Shown here: piece by piece, positions 18,913 through 26,764 of the stretch
How the letters are laid out: every line of letters begins with the position of its first letter
How positions within the stretch are numbered: the first letter of the stretch is position 1
NCBI RefSeq assembly: GCF_001613145.1
Contig: NZ_BDBU01000022.1
Span: forward strand, 1 to 64,000
Length of the DNA stretch: 64,000 nt
Direction: 5' to 3'
From: Nocardia jejuensis NBRC 103114
Lineage (GTDB): Bacteria; Actinomycetota; Actinomycetes; Mycobacteriales; Mycobacteriaceae
Position numbers and translations under genes: made by a program
Notes under the pieces: generated by a model
Database searches by the model: none
What the model saw: only the letters and a program-made list of their open reading frames with translations
What the model was told of the DNA's origin: nothing

Positions 18913-20040
18913 ATGAAAGGCCCCCTAGCGGTGCGTATATTCGGCCTCTCCATCATCATCACGGTGCTGTCGCTGGCGGCAGCGGCGTGGTACGGCGGAC
19001 CGACAGCGCTGGCACTGTGCGCCATCCTGGGCATCCTCGAGGTGTCACTGTCGTTCGACAACGCCGTCATCAATGCCAGTGTCCTGCAAAGGATGACCGA
19101 GTTCTGGCAGAAGATCTTCCTGACCGTCGGCGTGGTCATCGCAGTGTTCGGTATGCGGCTGGTGTTCCCGCTCGTCATCGTGTGGATCACCGCCGGACTG
19201 GACCCCAAGCGCGCCTTCGACCTGGCGATGAACCCGCCGGAGGACGGTGCGCTGACCTTCCCCGACGGCAGCGCCTCCTACGAGAAGCTGCTCACCGACG
19301 CGCATCCCGCGATCGCGGCGTTCGGTGGCGCGTTCCTGCTGCTGCTGTTCCTGAACTTCATCCTCGACGAGCACGAGATCACCTGGCTCGGCTGGATCGA
19401 GCGCCCGCTGGCCAAGCTCGGCAAGCTGGACATGCTCTCGGTCGTGCTGACCCTCGGCGCGGTGCTGATCGCCGCTGAGGTCATCGCGGACGACGCGCAC
19501 CGCGGCACCGTGCTGCTCTCGGGTGTGCTCGGCGTGATCACCTACATCACCGTCGACGGCCTCGGATCGATGTTCCATGTCGAGGAAGAGGGCGAAGAGG
19601 GCGCGAGCGGACCGTCCGAAACGGTCAAGGTCGCCGGCAAGGCCGCGTTCTTCCTGTTCCTGTATCTGGAGGTACTCGACGCGTCGTTCTCCTTCGACGG
19701 CGTCATCGGCGCGTTCGCCATCACCTCCGACCCGATCCTGATCGCGTTGGGCCTCGGCCTGATCGGCGCGATGTTCGTCCGCTCGATCACCGTGTTCCTG
19801 GTCCGCAAGGGCACGCTCTCGGAGTACGTGTACCTCGAGCACGGCGCGCACTGGGCGATCGGCGCACTGGCGATCATCCTGCTGATCTCGATCGGCGTGC
19901 ACGTCAACGAGCTGATCACCGGCCTGGTGGGTGTCGCGTTCATCGGCGCGGCGTTCATCACCAGCTTGATCCGCAACCGCCGCCAGGGCGGCGAGGACTC
20001 CGAAGCGGTGAGCGTGCAGGAAACCACGCCCGTCGGCTGA
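18913..20040 (+). CDS. terC: TerC family integral membrane protein
   Basis: The protein has 375 residues and about nine membrane segments. The family signature with acidic residues in the membrane, LEVSLSFDNAVINA (about residues 41-54) and its second-half counterpart LEVLDASFSFDGVIGA, marks TerC; these acidic sites are thought to handle metal ions (Mn2+ export is known for relatives). ATG 18913 is chosen because family members begin just before the first helix; GTG 18856 is in frame but lies right behind the hairpin, and neither has a clear ribosome-binding site. It is probably membrane partner of TerD. Confidence 0.92.
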   Translation: MKGPLAVRIFGLSIIITVLSLAAAAWYGGPTALALCAILGILEVSLSFDNAVINASVLQRMTEFWQKIFLTVGVVIAVFGMRLVFPLVIVWITAGLDPKRAFDLAMNPPEDGALTFPDGSASYEKLLTDAHPAIAAFGGAFLLLLFLNFILDEHEITWLGWIERPLAKLGKLDMLSVVLTLGAVLIAAEVIADDAHRGTVLLSGVLGVITYITVDGLGSMFHVEEEGEEGASGPSETVKVAGKAAFFLFLYLEVLDASFSFDGVIGAFAITSDPILIALGLGLIGAMFVRSITVFLVRKGTLSEYVYLEHGAHWAIGALAIILLISIGVHVNELITGLVGVAFIGAAFITSLIRNRRQGGEDSEAVSVQETTPVG

Positions 20041-20056
20041 CCCCGAGCAACGGATG

Positions 20057-20099
20057 CCCGTGCCCACCACGAGATTTCATCGTGGCGGGCACGGGTTTT
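20057..20099 (+). terminator. Rho-independent terminator after terC
   Basis: CCCGTGCCC (20057-20065) pairs with GGGCACGGG (20087-20095), continued by CCACGA/TCGTGG after one mismatch, and is followed by TTTT. It ends terC and, read on the other strand, may also end the DUF389 gene. Confidence 0.85.
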
Positions 20100-20161
20100 C
20101 TCGTATGCGGCTGGTTTCTCGGATGTGGCTGGTTCTCTATGTGGCTGGGGGCGCCTGGTTC

Positions 20162-21124
20162 TCACAGCATGCGGCGCGGCACCCGCAGATGCCGCGCCCG
20201 GCGCACGGACACCCGGGTCCACAACCGCTCCTGCACCACCAGCGTCAGCCAGCCCGCGATCGCCATACCGGCGATGTTCAGAAACAACTGCGCCACACTG
20301 CCCCAGATGGTGGATCCGTTCAGGAACGCCACGCCCAGCGCGATATTGCCCGCGGCGGGCACGGTGGTGACCGAGATGAACACGCCCGCCAGTCCGATCG
20401 ATTTCGCCGAGGTGATGGACAGCACCCCCGCCGCGCCCGCGATCAGCGCCACGATGAACGACCACTTGTCCGGCGTGTAGATGAAGGCCGTGTTCGGCCG
20501 CGCGCCGACGATGTCGTCCAGTGCGATCCAGCCCAGCCCGCGACCGGCCAGCGTGAGCACCAGGGTGACCGCGATCGCCACCAGGAACCCGACCACCAGT
20601 GTGCGAATCGCCAGTTGCAGCAGCACGAAACGCTTGCGCACCAGGGCGACGCCCAGCGCCGCGATCGCGCCGAACTCGGGTCCGAGCACCATCGCGCCGA
20701 CGACCAGGATCTCCGAATCGGTGATGATGGCGATGCTCGCGATGACCGTCGCCATGGTGAGAAAACTCAGATACGTCCAGTTCAGCTCCGAGTCCTCGTA
20801 GGCGCGCTGGGCGACCTGAGCCCACACCACCGCATCGGAACTGCTGCCCGGAGTGCGTAATTCGGCGTCGAAGCCCTTGCGCGACATCCAGGTGTCCACG
20901 CCCTCGAGTTCGATGCTGCCGTGCTGGTGCACTTTTCGCTCACGCAACCGCTGCACGATGTCGTTCGCACCCTCGCGGGCCACCTGCGCCATGATCAGAT
21001 CGCCGGGCGGTCGCACCCCGGCCCCGCGGAACACCGCGAGTCCGCTCACCGCCTCGTCGATCTCCAGGCATTCGAGGATCTCGTCCGTCATTTCCGTCGG
21101 TGCGAGGACTCGCAGATGCAGCAT
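20162..21124 (-). CDS. DUF389 family membrane protein
   Basis: The 320-residue protein has a soluble N-terminal domain (about 1-115) and then five or six membrane segments. The pieces SEILVVGAMVLGPEFGA and NIALGVAFLNGSTIWGS are typical of DUF389. Function is unknown. ATG 21124 is chosen because MLHLRVLAPTE begins the family domain; the open frame running back to 22114 crosses the neighbouring exporter gene in another frame and is not real. It faces terC tail to tail. Confidence 0.88.
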   Translation of the reverse strand: MLHLRVLAPTEMTDEILECLEIDEAVSGLAVFRGAGVRPPGDLIMAQVAREGANDIVQRLRERKVHQHGSIELEGVDTWMSRKGFDAELRTPGSSSDAVVWAQVAQRAYEDSELNWTYLSFLTMATVIASIAIITDSEILVVGAMVLGPEFGAIAALGVALVRKRFVLLQLAIRTLVVGFLVAIAVTLVLTLAGRGLGWIALDDIVGARPNTAFIYTPDKWSFIVALIAGAAGVLSITSAKSIGLAGVFISVTTVPAAGNIALGVAFLNGSTIWGSVAQLFLNIAGMAIAGWLTLVVQERLWTRVSVRRARHLRVPRRML

Positions 21125-21237
21125 GGGGACAGTCTGCCGGGTGCGAATCAGGATGGGCGGACAGCGGCTGGAATGCGTGGCGCCGCCGGGAGATCCCTCG
21201 CCGGGCCATTCGGATCGGCCCGACTCGGTGACGATCC

Positions 21238-22164
21238 TCAGCGGCGAAGCGCCGTCACCGGCGGGGGCACCGCGGCGGCGGCATCGGCGGCGGGCCGGTC
21301 GGGCGCCGGTGAACCGGGCCGTGCCGCGAGCACCGTGCCGAGCAGGCCCACGGTCAGTCCGACCACCGTCAAGGCGTGCAGCGGCTGATCGATGACCAGC
21401 CAGGCCATCACCGCGGTCACCGCGGGAATGACGAAGAACATGCGGCTGACCCGGGTGGCGTCCCAGCGCTGCAGCATGGTGTTCAGCAGCAGGAACGCGC
21501 CCATGGAATTGACGAGCACCATCCAGATCAGCGATCCGGTCAAGCGCCCGGGATCCGAGACGTGGAAGTCGCCGCCCGCCAGCACCATCAGGCCCGCGAA
21601 GGGCGCGGCCACCGCCATGTGCACGGCGGTGCCGGCACGCGGATCGATCTTCGGGGTGAAGTGCTTCTGATAGACGGTGCCCAGGCTCAGCCCGAGCAGG
21701 CCCACCACGCACAGCAGCAGTCCGGACAGCGAGAACGAGGACTGATCCAGAACGGCCAGACCGACTCCCAGACCGCCGATTCCGAAGCCCAGCCACTGCA
21801 GGCGGCTCACCCGTTCCCCGAGCAGGCCCGCGAAGACCGCGATCACCACCGGGCTCAGGCCCTGCACCAGCGAGATCACCGCGGCGGTGACGTGCTCGCC
21901 CATCGCGGTGTAGAAGCCGCCGAACTGGACCATCTGCATGAGCAGTCCGGCGACCATGGTGTGCGCGAGCACCCGCCCCCGGGGCCAGGTCGCGCCCGTC
22001 ACCAGGGCCAGCACGATCAGCAGGACTCCGGCGATCGCGAAGCGGCCGAACAGCACCAGCATGGGCGGCGCCGCCCCGACGCCGATGACGCCCGCGATGA
22101 AGGCGCTGCTCCACATGAAGATCAGGGCGGGCGGACCCGCCACCTCCAAGAGCCGGTTGTTCAT
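21238..22164 (-). CDS. EamA/DMT family permease (probable exporter)
   Basis: The 308-residue protein has ten hydrophobic segments in two EamA repeats (about 15-145 and 160-290), a layout shared by small-metabolite exporters. Pieces such as LFGRFAIAGVLLIVLAL and SLVQGLSPVVIAVFAGLLGERV are typical. The ATG at 22164 has AAGGGGTGA upstream. It is divergent from a CGNR-type regulator across 87 bases that contain two inverted repeats, so the exporter is probably controlled by that regulator. The substrate is unknown. Confidence 0.9.
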   Translation of the reverse strand: MNNRLLEVAGPPALIFMWSSAFIAGVIGVGAAPPMLVLFGRFAIAGVLLIVLALVTGATWPRGRVLAHTMVAGLLMQMVQFGGFYTAMGEHVTAAVISLVQGLSPVVIAVFAGLLGERVSRLQWLGFGIGGLGVGLAVLDQSSFSLSGLLLCVVGLLGLSLGTVYQKHFTPKIDPRAGTAVHMAVAAPFAGLMVLAGGDFHVSDPGRLTGSLIWMVLVNSMGAFLLLNTMLQRWDATRVSRMFFVIPAVTAVMAWLVIDQPLHALTVVGLTVGLLGTVLAARPGSPAPDRPAADAAAAVPPPVTALRR

Positions 22165-22183
22165 CGGATCACCCCTTCCGCGC

Positions 22184-22202
22184 TAACCATCTTGGATGGT
22201 TA
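22184..22202. promoter_or_regulatory. Operator-like perfect inverted repeat (TAACCATC-3-GATGGTTA)
   Basis: Two 8-base arms around TTG lie 20 bases before the EamA start, in the divergent promoter shared with the CGNR regulator. TAACC/GGTTA also recurs at 22223-22241, suggesting two binding sites. Confidence 0.65.
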
Positions 22203-22222
22203 CTACCGTCGCATCGGTGGAA

Positions 22223-22241
22223 TAACCTGTCAAGAGGGTTA
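22223..22241. promoter_or_regulatory. Second operator-like repeat (TAACC-9-GGTTA)
   Basis: TAACC at 22223-22227 and GGTTA at 22237-22241 repeat the outer half-sites of the perfect palindrome 39 bases away with the same 19-base span, 10 bases before the regulator start. This position would give autorepression. Confidence 0.5.
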
Positions 22242-22251
22242 CTATGAACAG

Positions 22252-22812
22252 GTGTCCCACTTCGACGACCCGCACTTCTTCGTCAGCGGCAATCTCGCGC
22301 TGAACTTCATCGGCACACTGTCCGGCCGCCGCGCCGAACAGCGCGACATGGTGAGAACGCCTGCGGCCCTGGGTGACTGGATACGCGCGTCGGGCCTGCT
22401 CGACCGCGCCCCGGAGTGCGACGACGCCACCGTCGGCGACGCCGCGACCCTGCGCGAGGCCGCCTACCGCCTGGCGCAGGCCGCCATGGCGGGCGAGGCG
22501 TTCCCCGACGCCGACCGCCGGCTCGTCAATACCGTTGCGCGAGGCGGAATTCCCGAGGCCACACTGCGCCCGGACGGCACCGTGCACCACACCGGCAGCG
22601 CGGCGCACGCGCTCGCCGCCATCGCCCGCTCGGCCGTCGAACTACTCGGCGGCGCGGAACGCGAACGGATCAAGGAATGCGGGCGAGAGGGGTGCACCCG
22701 GCTCTATATCGACACCTCACGCGGCGGTTCGCGCCGGTGGTGCGATATGACCGTCTGCGGAAACCGGGCCAAGAGCGCGGCCTTCCGCGCCCGGCACGCC
22801 GAGCCGGCCTGA
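22252..22812 (+). CDS. CGNR zinc-finger / ABATE-domain transcriptional regulator
   Basis: The 186-residue protein has an N-terminal ABATE (stress-induced regulator) domain beginning HFFVSGNLALNFIGTL and a C-terminal CGNR zinc finger with C-x4-C in ECGREGC and C-x4-CGNR in CDMTVCGNR, typical DNA-binding treble-clef elements. The start is GTG 22252. It probably senses a small ligand and controls the divergent EamA exporter through the two inverted repeats. Its last 96 bases overlap the convergent GT87 gene. Confidence 0.9.
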   Translation: MSHFDDPHFFVSGNLALNFIGTLSGRRAEQRDMVRTPAALGDWIRASGLLDRAPECDDATVGDAATLREAAYRLAQAAMAGEAFPDADRRLVNTVARGGIPEATLRPDGTVHHTGSAAHALAAIARSAVELLGGAERERIKECGREGCTRLYIDTSRGGSRRWCDMTVCGNRAKSAAFRARHAEPA

Positions 22813-24141
22813 CCAGCGCGGGCGCGCCCGGACGAAGAGGAAGAAGAACACCAGCAGCAACGCGGCGCGCCCCCACACGCCGAACAGCACGATGTTCTCC
22901 TGCAGGTCCGCGTTGTGCCCGGACCCGAGGGCGTAGAAGTACCGGAACACGCCGATCCCGATCGACGCGTCCGCGAGCAGATACACCCCGATCAGCGACC
23001 ACGGCACTTCCAGCAGCACCAGGAACGGGATCAGCCACAGCGTGTACTGCGGCGAATGCACCTTGTGGAACAACAGGAATCCACACAGCATGGCGCCGCT
23101 CACACCGATCCACGGATAGACCCCGGTGACCACGTAGCGTTTGCAGCCCAGCCAGGTCGCCAGCGCGAAGGAGACCAGCACCAGCAGCGGCGAGGCCATC
23201 GAGACCACGTCCTGGAAGCTCGCCTCGGCCGCCTCGGAACTGCCGAACATCGGGCGCAGACCCCAGTACCAGATGGAATTGGTGGTGATGTCGGCATGAC
23301 GCAACTGCTGGAACGTGATCGACGCGCGCCAGCCCTCGTACCCCGACAGCGCGAACGGCAGATTGACCGCGATCACGGTGAGCAGACCGGTCACCGCGAC
23401 CAGCACGGCGCCGCGCACGTCGTAGTCGCGCCGGCGTTCGTACTCGTCGTGCTCGCCGAGCAGCACGTGAATCAGCAGGGGCAGCAGGAAGATTCCCGGA
23501 TACAGCTTCAGACAGAAACCGATCCCCAGCAGCACCGCGGCCAGAATTCCGCGGGTGCGCAACGAGTATCGGGTCATGGCGGTGACCACATAGAACGCGG
23601 CGACCGCCGTGCACACCACGGGCAGTTCCCAGTTGTGGAAGGCGTACAGCACCAGCGGCGGGCCCGCGGCCCACAGCAGCGCCGCGCGACCGGCCATGCG
23701 GCCCAGCATGTACGCGGTCAGCAGCGCGAAGGGCGTCAGCAGCAGCGCCGAATGCAGCAGGAACGCGGCGTCATTGTCCGCACCCAGCGCGCCCAGCCAC
23801 ATGAAAAGGCCACTGAGAACCGGGTATTCGACCGCGCCGCCGGTGAGCATGCCGTCCCCGGTGATGCCGCCCGACAGATACGGGAAGACGTGCTCGTTGA
23901 TATCGCGCCCCAGCCACAGGAACTGGATGTCCGAGTAACAGACGTTCGAGTCCTTGACCGAATCGAAGATCGTGCTGCGGCCCGACTCGTCGAACGGCGC
24001 ACCGGCACAACGCGCCTTGTTGAGATAGGCGAGCAGCAGCGTGACCGAACAGATCAGCATGGCTGTGAGCCCGGTCACCGACCATCCCGCACCCGCGCGA
24101 GGGCCTGCGACCGGCTCGCGGGTCACGAGTCGGTTCGACAT
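22717..24141 (-). CDS. GT87-family membrane mannosyltransferase-like protein (paralogue of 2,347-4,020)
   Basis: The protein has about 474 residues and ten or more hydrophobic segments. It shares with the first GT87 protein the pieces CYSD, FPY, EYPVLSGLF, KLYP and SPQYTLWLIP in the same order. The ATG at 24141 is preceded by GGGTGGGGG; GTG 24150 is an alternative. Its ~40-residue hydrophilic C-terminus is encoded within the 96-base overlap with the convergent CGNR gene. It is divergent from rpsF, the place where the conserved ribosomal block begins. Substrate unknown; cell-envelope mannosylation is inferred from the family. Confidence 0.82.
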   Translation of the reverse strand: MSNRLVTREPVAGPRAGAGWSVTGLTAMLICSVTLLLAYLNKARCAGAPFDESGRSTIFDSVKDSNVCYSDIQFLWLGRDINEHVFPYLSGGITGDGMLTGGAVEYPVLSGLFMWLGALGADNDAAFLLHSALLLTPFALLTAYMLGRMAGRAALLWAAGPPLVLYAFHNWELPVVCTAVAAFYVVTAMTRYSLRTRGILAAVLLGIGFCLKLYPGIFLLPLLIHVLLGEHDEYERRRDYDVRGAVLVAVTGLLTVIAVNLPFALSGYEGWRASITFQQLRHADITTNSIWYWGLRPMFGSSEAAEASFQDVVSMASPLLVLVSFALATWLGCKRYVVTGVYPWIGVSGAMLCGFLLFHKVHSPQYTLWLIPFLVLLEVPWSLIGVYLLADASIGIGVFRYFYALGSGHNADLQENIVLFGVWGRAALLLVFFFLFVRARPRWSGRLGVPGAEGRALGPVSADGHIAPPARTAA

Positions 24142-24274
24142 GGCCCCCACCCTAGGCGGAGCACCGGCGTGGTGACCCTCTTTGTCCGGCGCGAGAACGC
24201 CGAAACCACCCCATTACGGGGATCGTTCGCAGCTCATGTAGCCTTGTCGGGTTGCTGACGCAACGAACCCTCCT

Positions 24275-24293
24275 GCCACGGATCGTCCGTGGC
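24275..24293 (+). promoter_or_regulatory. Hairpin in the rpsF leader (candidate S6:S18 autoregulatory element)
   Basis: GCCACGGA/TCCGTGGC forms an 8-bp stem with a TCG loop 32 bases before rpsF, followed by CCG. In several bacterial phyla S6:S18 binds a CCG-containing rpsF leader. Whether this hairpin does so is a guess. A -10-like TAGCCT is at about 24238-24243. Confidence 0.35.
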
Positions 24294-24324
24294 CGTTTAC
24301 AGACCACAGGAGGTGATGAGGTCC

Positions 24325-24615
24325 GTGCGTCATTATGAAGTGATGGTTATTCTCGATCCGAGCCTGGACGAGCGCACCGTCGGCCCGAACCTGAACACCA
24401 TGCTCGGTGTTGTCGGGACCGAAGGCGGCAAGGTCGACAACGTCGACATCTGGGGCCGCCGTCGTCTGGCCTACGAAATCTCCAAGCAAGCTGAAGGCAT
24501 CTACGCGATCGTCACTCTGACGGCCGAGTCCGCCACCGTCAGCGAGCTTGATCGCCAGCTGGGGCTCAACGAGTCGGTGCTGCGCACCAAGGTGCTGCGC
24601 CTCGACAAGAAGTAG
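24325..24615 (+). CDS. rpsF: 30S ribosomal protein S6
   Basis: The 96-residue protein binds 16S rRNA as a pair with S18. It begins VRHYEVMVILDPSLDERTV and contains WGRRRLAYEI and the C-terminal LNESVLRTKVLR. GTG 24325 is chosen over ATG 24316: AGGAGG (24308-24313) is 11 bases before the GTG but only 2 before the ATG, and family proteins begin M-R-H/K-Y-E. First gene of the rpsF-ssb-rpsR-rplI block. Confidence 0.97.
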   Translation: MRHYEVMVILDPSLDERTVGPNLNTMLGVVGTEGGKVDNVDIWGRRRLAYEISKQAEGIYAIVTLTAESATVSELDRQLGLNESVLRTKVLRLDKK

Positions 24616-24661
24616 TCCAGTCCTCCCGCAAGTGCGCTCGTAAATCGTCGGTCCATGTCTC

Positions 24662-24667
24662 TAGGCT
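24662..24667 (+). promoter_or_regulatory. -10-like TAGGCT between rpsF and ssb
   Basis: TAGGCT lies 54 bases before ssb in the 105-base rpsF-ssb gap and fits TAnnnT. It could allow ssb to be transcribed apart from rpsF. Confidence 0.4.
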
Positions 24668-24720
24668 GATCGGCAAGCGCGAGTGCATATTGCGGACTGC
24701 ACCGGAAAGCAGGAGGAACC

Positions 24721-25296
24721 ATGGCAGCAGGCGACACGGTCATTACCGTCATCGGAAATCTGACGGCTGACCCCGAGCTTCGATTCACGCCCGCGGGCGC
24801 AGCGGTCGCGAACTTCACGGTCGCGTCCACTCCCCGTGTGTTCGACCGTAATACCAATGAATGGAAAGACGGCGAAGCGCTTTTCTTGCGCTGCAACATC
24901 TGGCGTGAAGCTGCGGAGAATGTCGCCGAGAGCCTGACCCGAGGCTCACGAGTGATCGTGAGCGGACGACTGAAGCAGCGCTCCTACGAAACCCGCGAGG
25001 GTGAGAAGCGCACAGTCGTCGAACTCGAAGTCGAAGAAGTGGGTCCTTCGCTGAAGTACGCGACCGCGAAGATCAACAAAACCACCCGTGGCGGTGGCGG
25101 CGGAGGCTTCTCGGGCGGCGGCCAGCAGGGCGGCGGCGGTGCACCTTCGGGTGGCGGCGGCGGCTTTTCCGGCGGCGGCAGTGGAGGCAGTGGCGGTGGT
25201 CGTGGCGGCCAGAGTGCCGGCGACGACCCGTGGGGCAGTGCGCCCGCGGCCGGCTCCTTCGGGGGCGGCCAAATGGACGATGAACCGCCGTTCTAG
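24721..25296 (+). CDS. ssb: Single-stranded DNA-binding protein
   Basis: The 191-residue protein has an OB-fold (1-~115: GDTVITVIGNLTADPELRF, VIVSGRLKQRSYETREG), a Gly-rich spacer (~122-170) and the acidic tip DDEPPF that recruits replication and repair partners. This is the normal mycobacterial/nocardial arrangement. The ATG has AGGAGG 5 bases upstream. Confidence 0.97.
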   Translation: MAAGDTVITVIGNLTADPELRFTPAGAAVANFTVASTPRVFDRNTNEWKDGEALFLRCNIWREAAENVAESLTRGSRVIVSGRLKQRSYETREGEKRTVVELEVEEVGPSLKYATAKINKTTRGGGGGGFSGGGQQGGGGAPSGGGGGFSGGGSGGSGGGRGGQSAGDDPWGSAPAAGSFGGGQMDDEPPF

Positions 25297-25374
25297 GCAA
25301 TCGGCTTAATCCGGCCCTGCCGGAACGGCTTTCGCAGGGAGCTCCAGGCTCCCCAAAAATTACGGAGTAAGACC

Positions 25375-25629
25375 ATGGCCAAAGCACCGGCACGCGAAAA
25401 GGTGCTGAAGAAGAAGGCTTGCGCCTTCTGCAAGGAGAAGAAGGTCAGCGGGACCGCCAAGATCGATTACAAGGACACCGCGCTGCTGCGCAAGTACGTG
25501 TCCGATCGTGGCAAGATCCGCGCTCGTCGTGTGACTGGCAATTGCGTCCAGCACCAGCGCGACGTTGCCATCGCCGTCAAGAACTCGCGTGAGGTCGCTC
25601 TGCTGCCTTACGTCTCCACCGCTCGCTGA
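25375..25629 (+). CDS. rpsR: 30S ribosomal protein S18
   Basis: The 84-residue protein has the S18 core IDYKDTALLRKYVSDRGKI and RVTGNCVQHQRDVAIAVKN. The N-terminal CAFC motif and the later Cys could bind zinc (C+ form). It lies 78 bases after ssb and 17 before rplI. It pairs with S6 in the small subunit. Confidence 0.97.
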   Translation: MAKAPAREKVLKKKACAFCKEKKVSGTAKIDYKDTALLRKYVSDRGKIRARRVTGNCVQHQRDVAIAVKNSREVALLPYVSTAR

Positions 25630-25646
25630 GAAGGGAAGGCACAGCA

Positions 25647-26102
25647 ATGAAGCTCATTCTCACCGCTGATGTCGACAACCTCGGCGCGCCCGGGGACACC
25701 GTCGAGGTCAAGGACGGCTACGGCCGGAACTTCCTGCTCCCCCGTGGGCTGGCCATCGTGGCCACCCGTGGTGCGGAGAAGCAGGTCGCTGGCATTCGCC
25801 GGGCGCAGGATGCTCGTCGCGTGCGCGACCTCGACCACGCCAACGAACTGAAGCAGGCCCTGCAGGGTCTGGAAGGCGTCTCGCTGTCCGTCAAGACCGC
25901 GGGCACCGGCAAGCTTTTCGGTTCGGTCACCACCGCCGACGTCGCGGGCGCCATCAAGGCTGCCGGCGGCCCGGTTGTGGACAAGCGCAGCATCGAGCTG
26001 CCGAAGGCTCACATCAAGACCACCGGCAAGCACGGTGTCGTGGTGCATCTGCACCCGGATGTGGCCGCGAAGTTCGACCTGCAGGTCACTGCCGCCGAGT
26101 AA
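25647..26102 (+). CDS. rplI: 50S ribosomal protein L9
   Basis: The 151-residue protein shows the full L9 layout: the N-terminal domain MKLILTADVDNLGAPGD, NFLLPRGLAIVAT, a connecting helix and a C-terminal domain with SIELPKAHIKTTGKHGV. The ATG has AAGGGAAGG upstream. Last gene of the ribosomal block; a strong terminator follows. Confidence 0.97.
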   Translation: MKLILTADVDNLGAPGDTVEVKDGYGRNFLLPRGLAIVATRGAEKQVAGIRRAQDARRVRDLDHANELKQALQGLEGVSLSVKTAGTGKLFGSVTTADVAGAIKAAGGPVVDKRSIELPKAHIKTTGKHGVVVHLHPDVAAKFDLQVTAAE

Positions 26103-26148
26103 TTCGGCTGCCGCGTTCCCGATCTCGAATCGGGAGTGACGGTCTCTT

Positions 26149-26190
26149 CGGAATCGGAGGCCACCTTCTCGGTGGTCTCCGATTCCGTTT
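26149..26190 (+). terminator. Strong terminator after rplI
   Basis: A 17-bp stem (CGGAATCGGAGGCCACC at 26149-26165 with its complement at 26171-26187, one G-T pair) with a TTCTC loop is followed by TTT. It ends the rpsF-ssb-rpsR-rplI transcript. Confidence 0.9.
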
Positions 26191-26764
26191 GCCAGGTATT
26201 GGCTTTTTCCGCTCGGGGGTAATCGGCGTGGGTCGCCGTTCTGCGTGACTCGTCGCGTTTTCCCAGGCTGTGGATTACAAATAGAACCAACCGTTCCTAT
26301 TGTGTGTTGAGTCACATGTTGGGCATGGTCCGTTCACCCAACACGCCCGGACGCGGCCGTCCAGCGACACGCCGCACCAGTTTGATCCACAGTTGCGAAG
26401 ACTGAGAAATCGGCCACTACCTGGAGATTGAAGGCCCTCACCGACTGTTGTCCCCAAGTAATCCACAGGGGGTGCACAACGGCAGGTGAACAATACCCAC
26501 GTTATCCACAGGTGTGTGCACAGCTCGGTTTGGCGGGTGCCCGCCCGGTCGCCTAGGTTCGCATCATTTGCGTGATCATGGCCTCGGGGACGGCATGATT
26601 CCGGGTACCGCACGGGCGGCACCACCGGTTTGCCGGTGCGCGCCCACGGCACCTCGTCACCGACGCGTGCCCGGACCGCGTGGCAGCCGAAACATGTCGG
26701 TGTGCAGGCGTACAACGGGTCATGGATCTCGTATCCGGGCCGGAGGAGAGAGGACGGTCACCTG
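26191..26764. other. Long gene-free region upstream of dnaB
   Basis: These 570 bases are lower in GC than the flanks and contain no ORF with convincing codon use or a ribosome-binding site. The first 330 hold several DnaA-box-like sequences (separate entry). A TAGGTT -10-like box at 26554-26559 may start dnaB transcription with a 200-base leader. In M. tuberculosis the corresponding gap is partly filled by a small gene (Rv0057), which I do not find here. Confidence 0.6.
26269..26520. promoter_or_regulatory. Cluster of DnaA-box-like 9-mers upstream of dnaB
   Basis: TTATCCACA at 26512-26520 is a perfect consensus box. One-mismatch boxes are TAATCCACA at 26459-26467, TGATCCACA at 26383-26391 and the complement TGTGGATTA at 26269-26277. 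TTGTCCCCA at 26448-26456 is a weaker match. Their density is high for this GC-rich sequence. They suggest DnaA binding, for dnaB regulation or DnaA titration; the true origin is expected near dnaA outside the window. Confidence 0.6.

Noticed and set aside
21125..22114. N-terminal extension of the DUF389 protein to 650 residues
   Set aside because: It crosses the EamA gene in the wrong frame; the family domain starts at ATG 21124.
26275..26715. 146-residue minus-strand open frame upstream of dnaB
   Set aside because: Cys/Trp/Arg-rich, no ribosome-binding site, and it covers the DnaA-box cluster; probably not coding.
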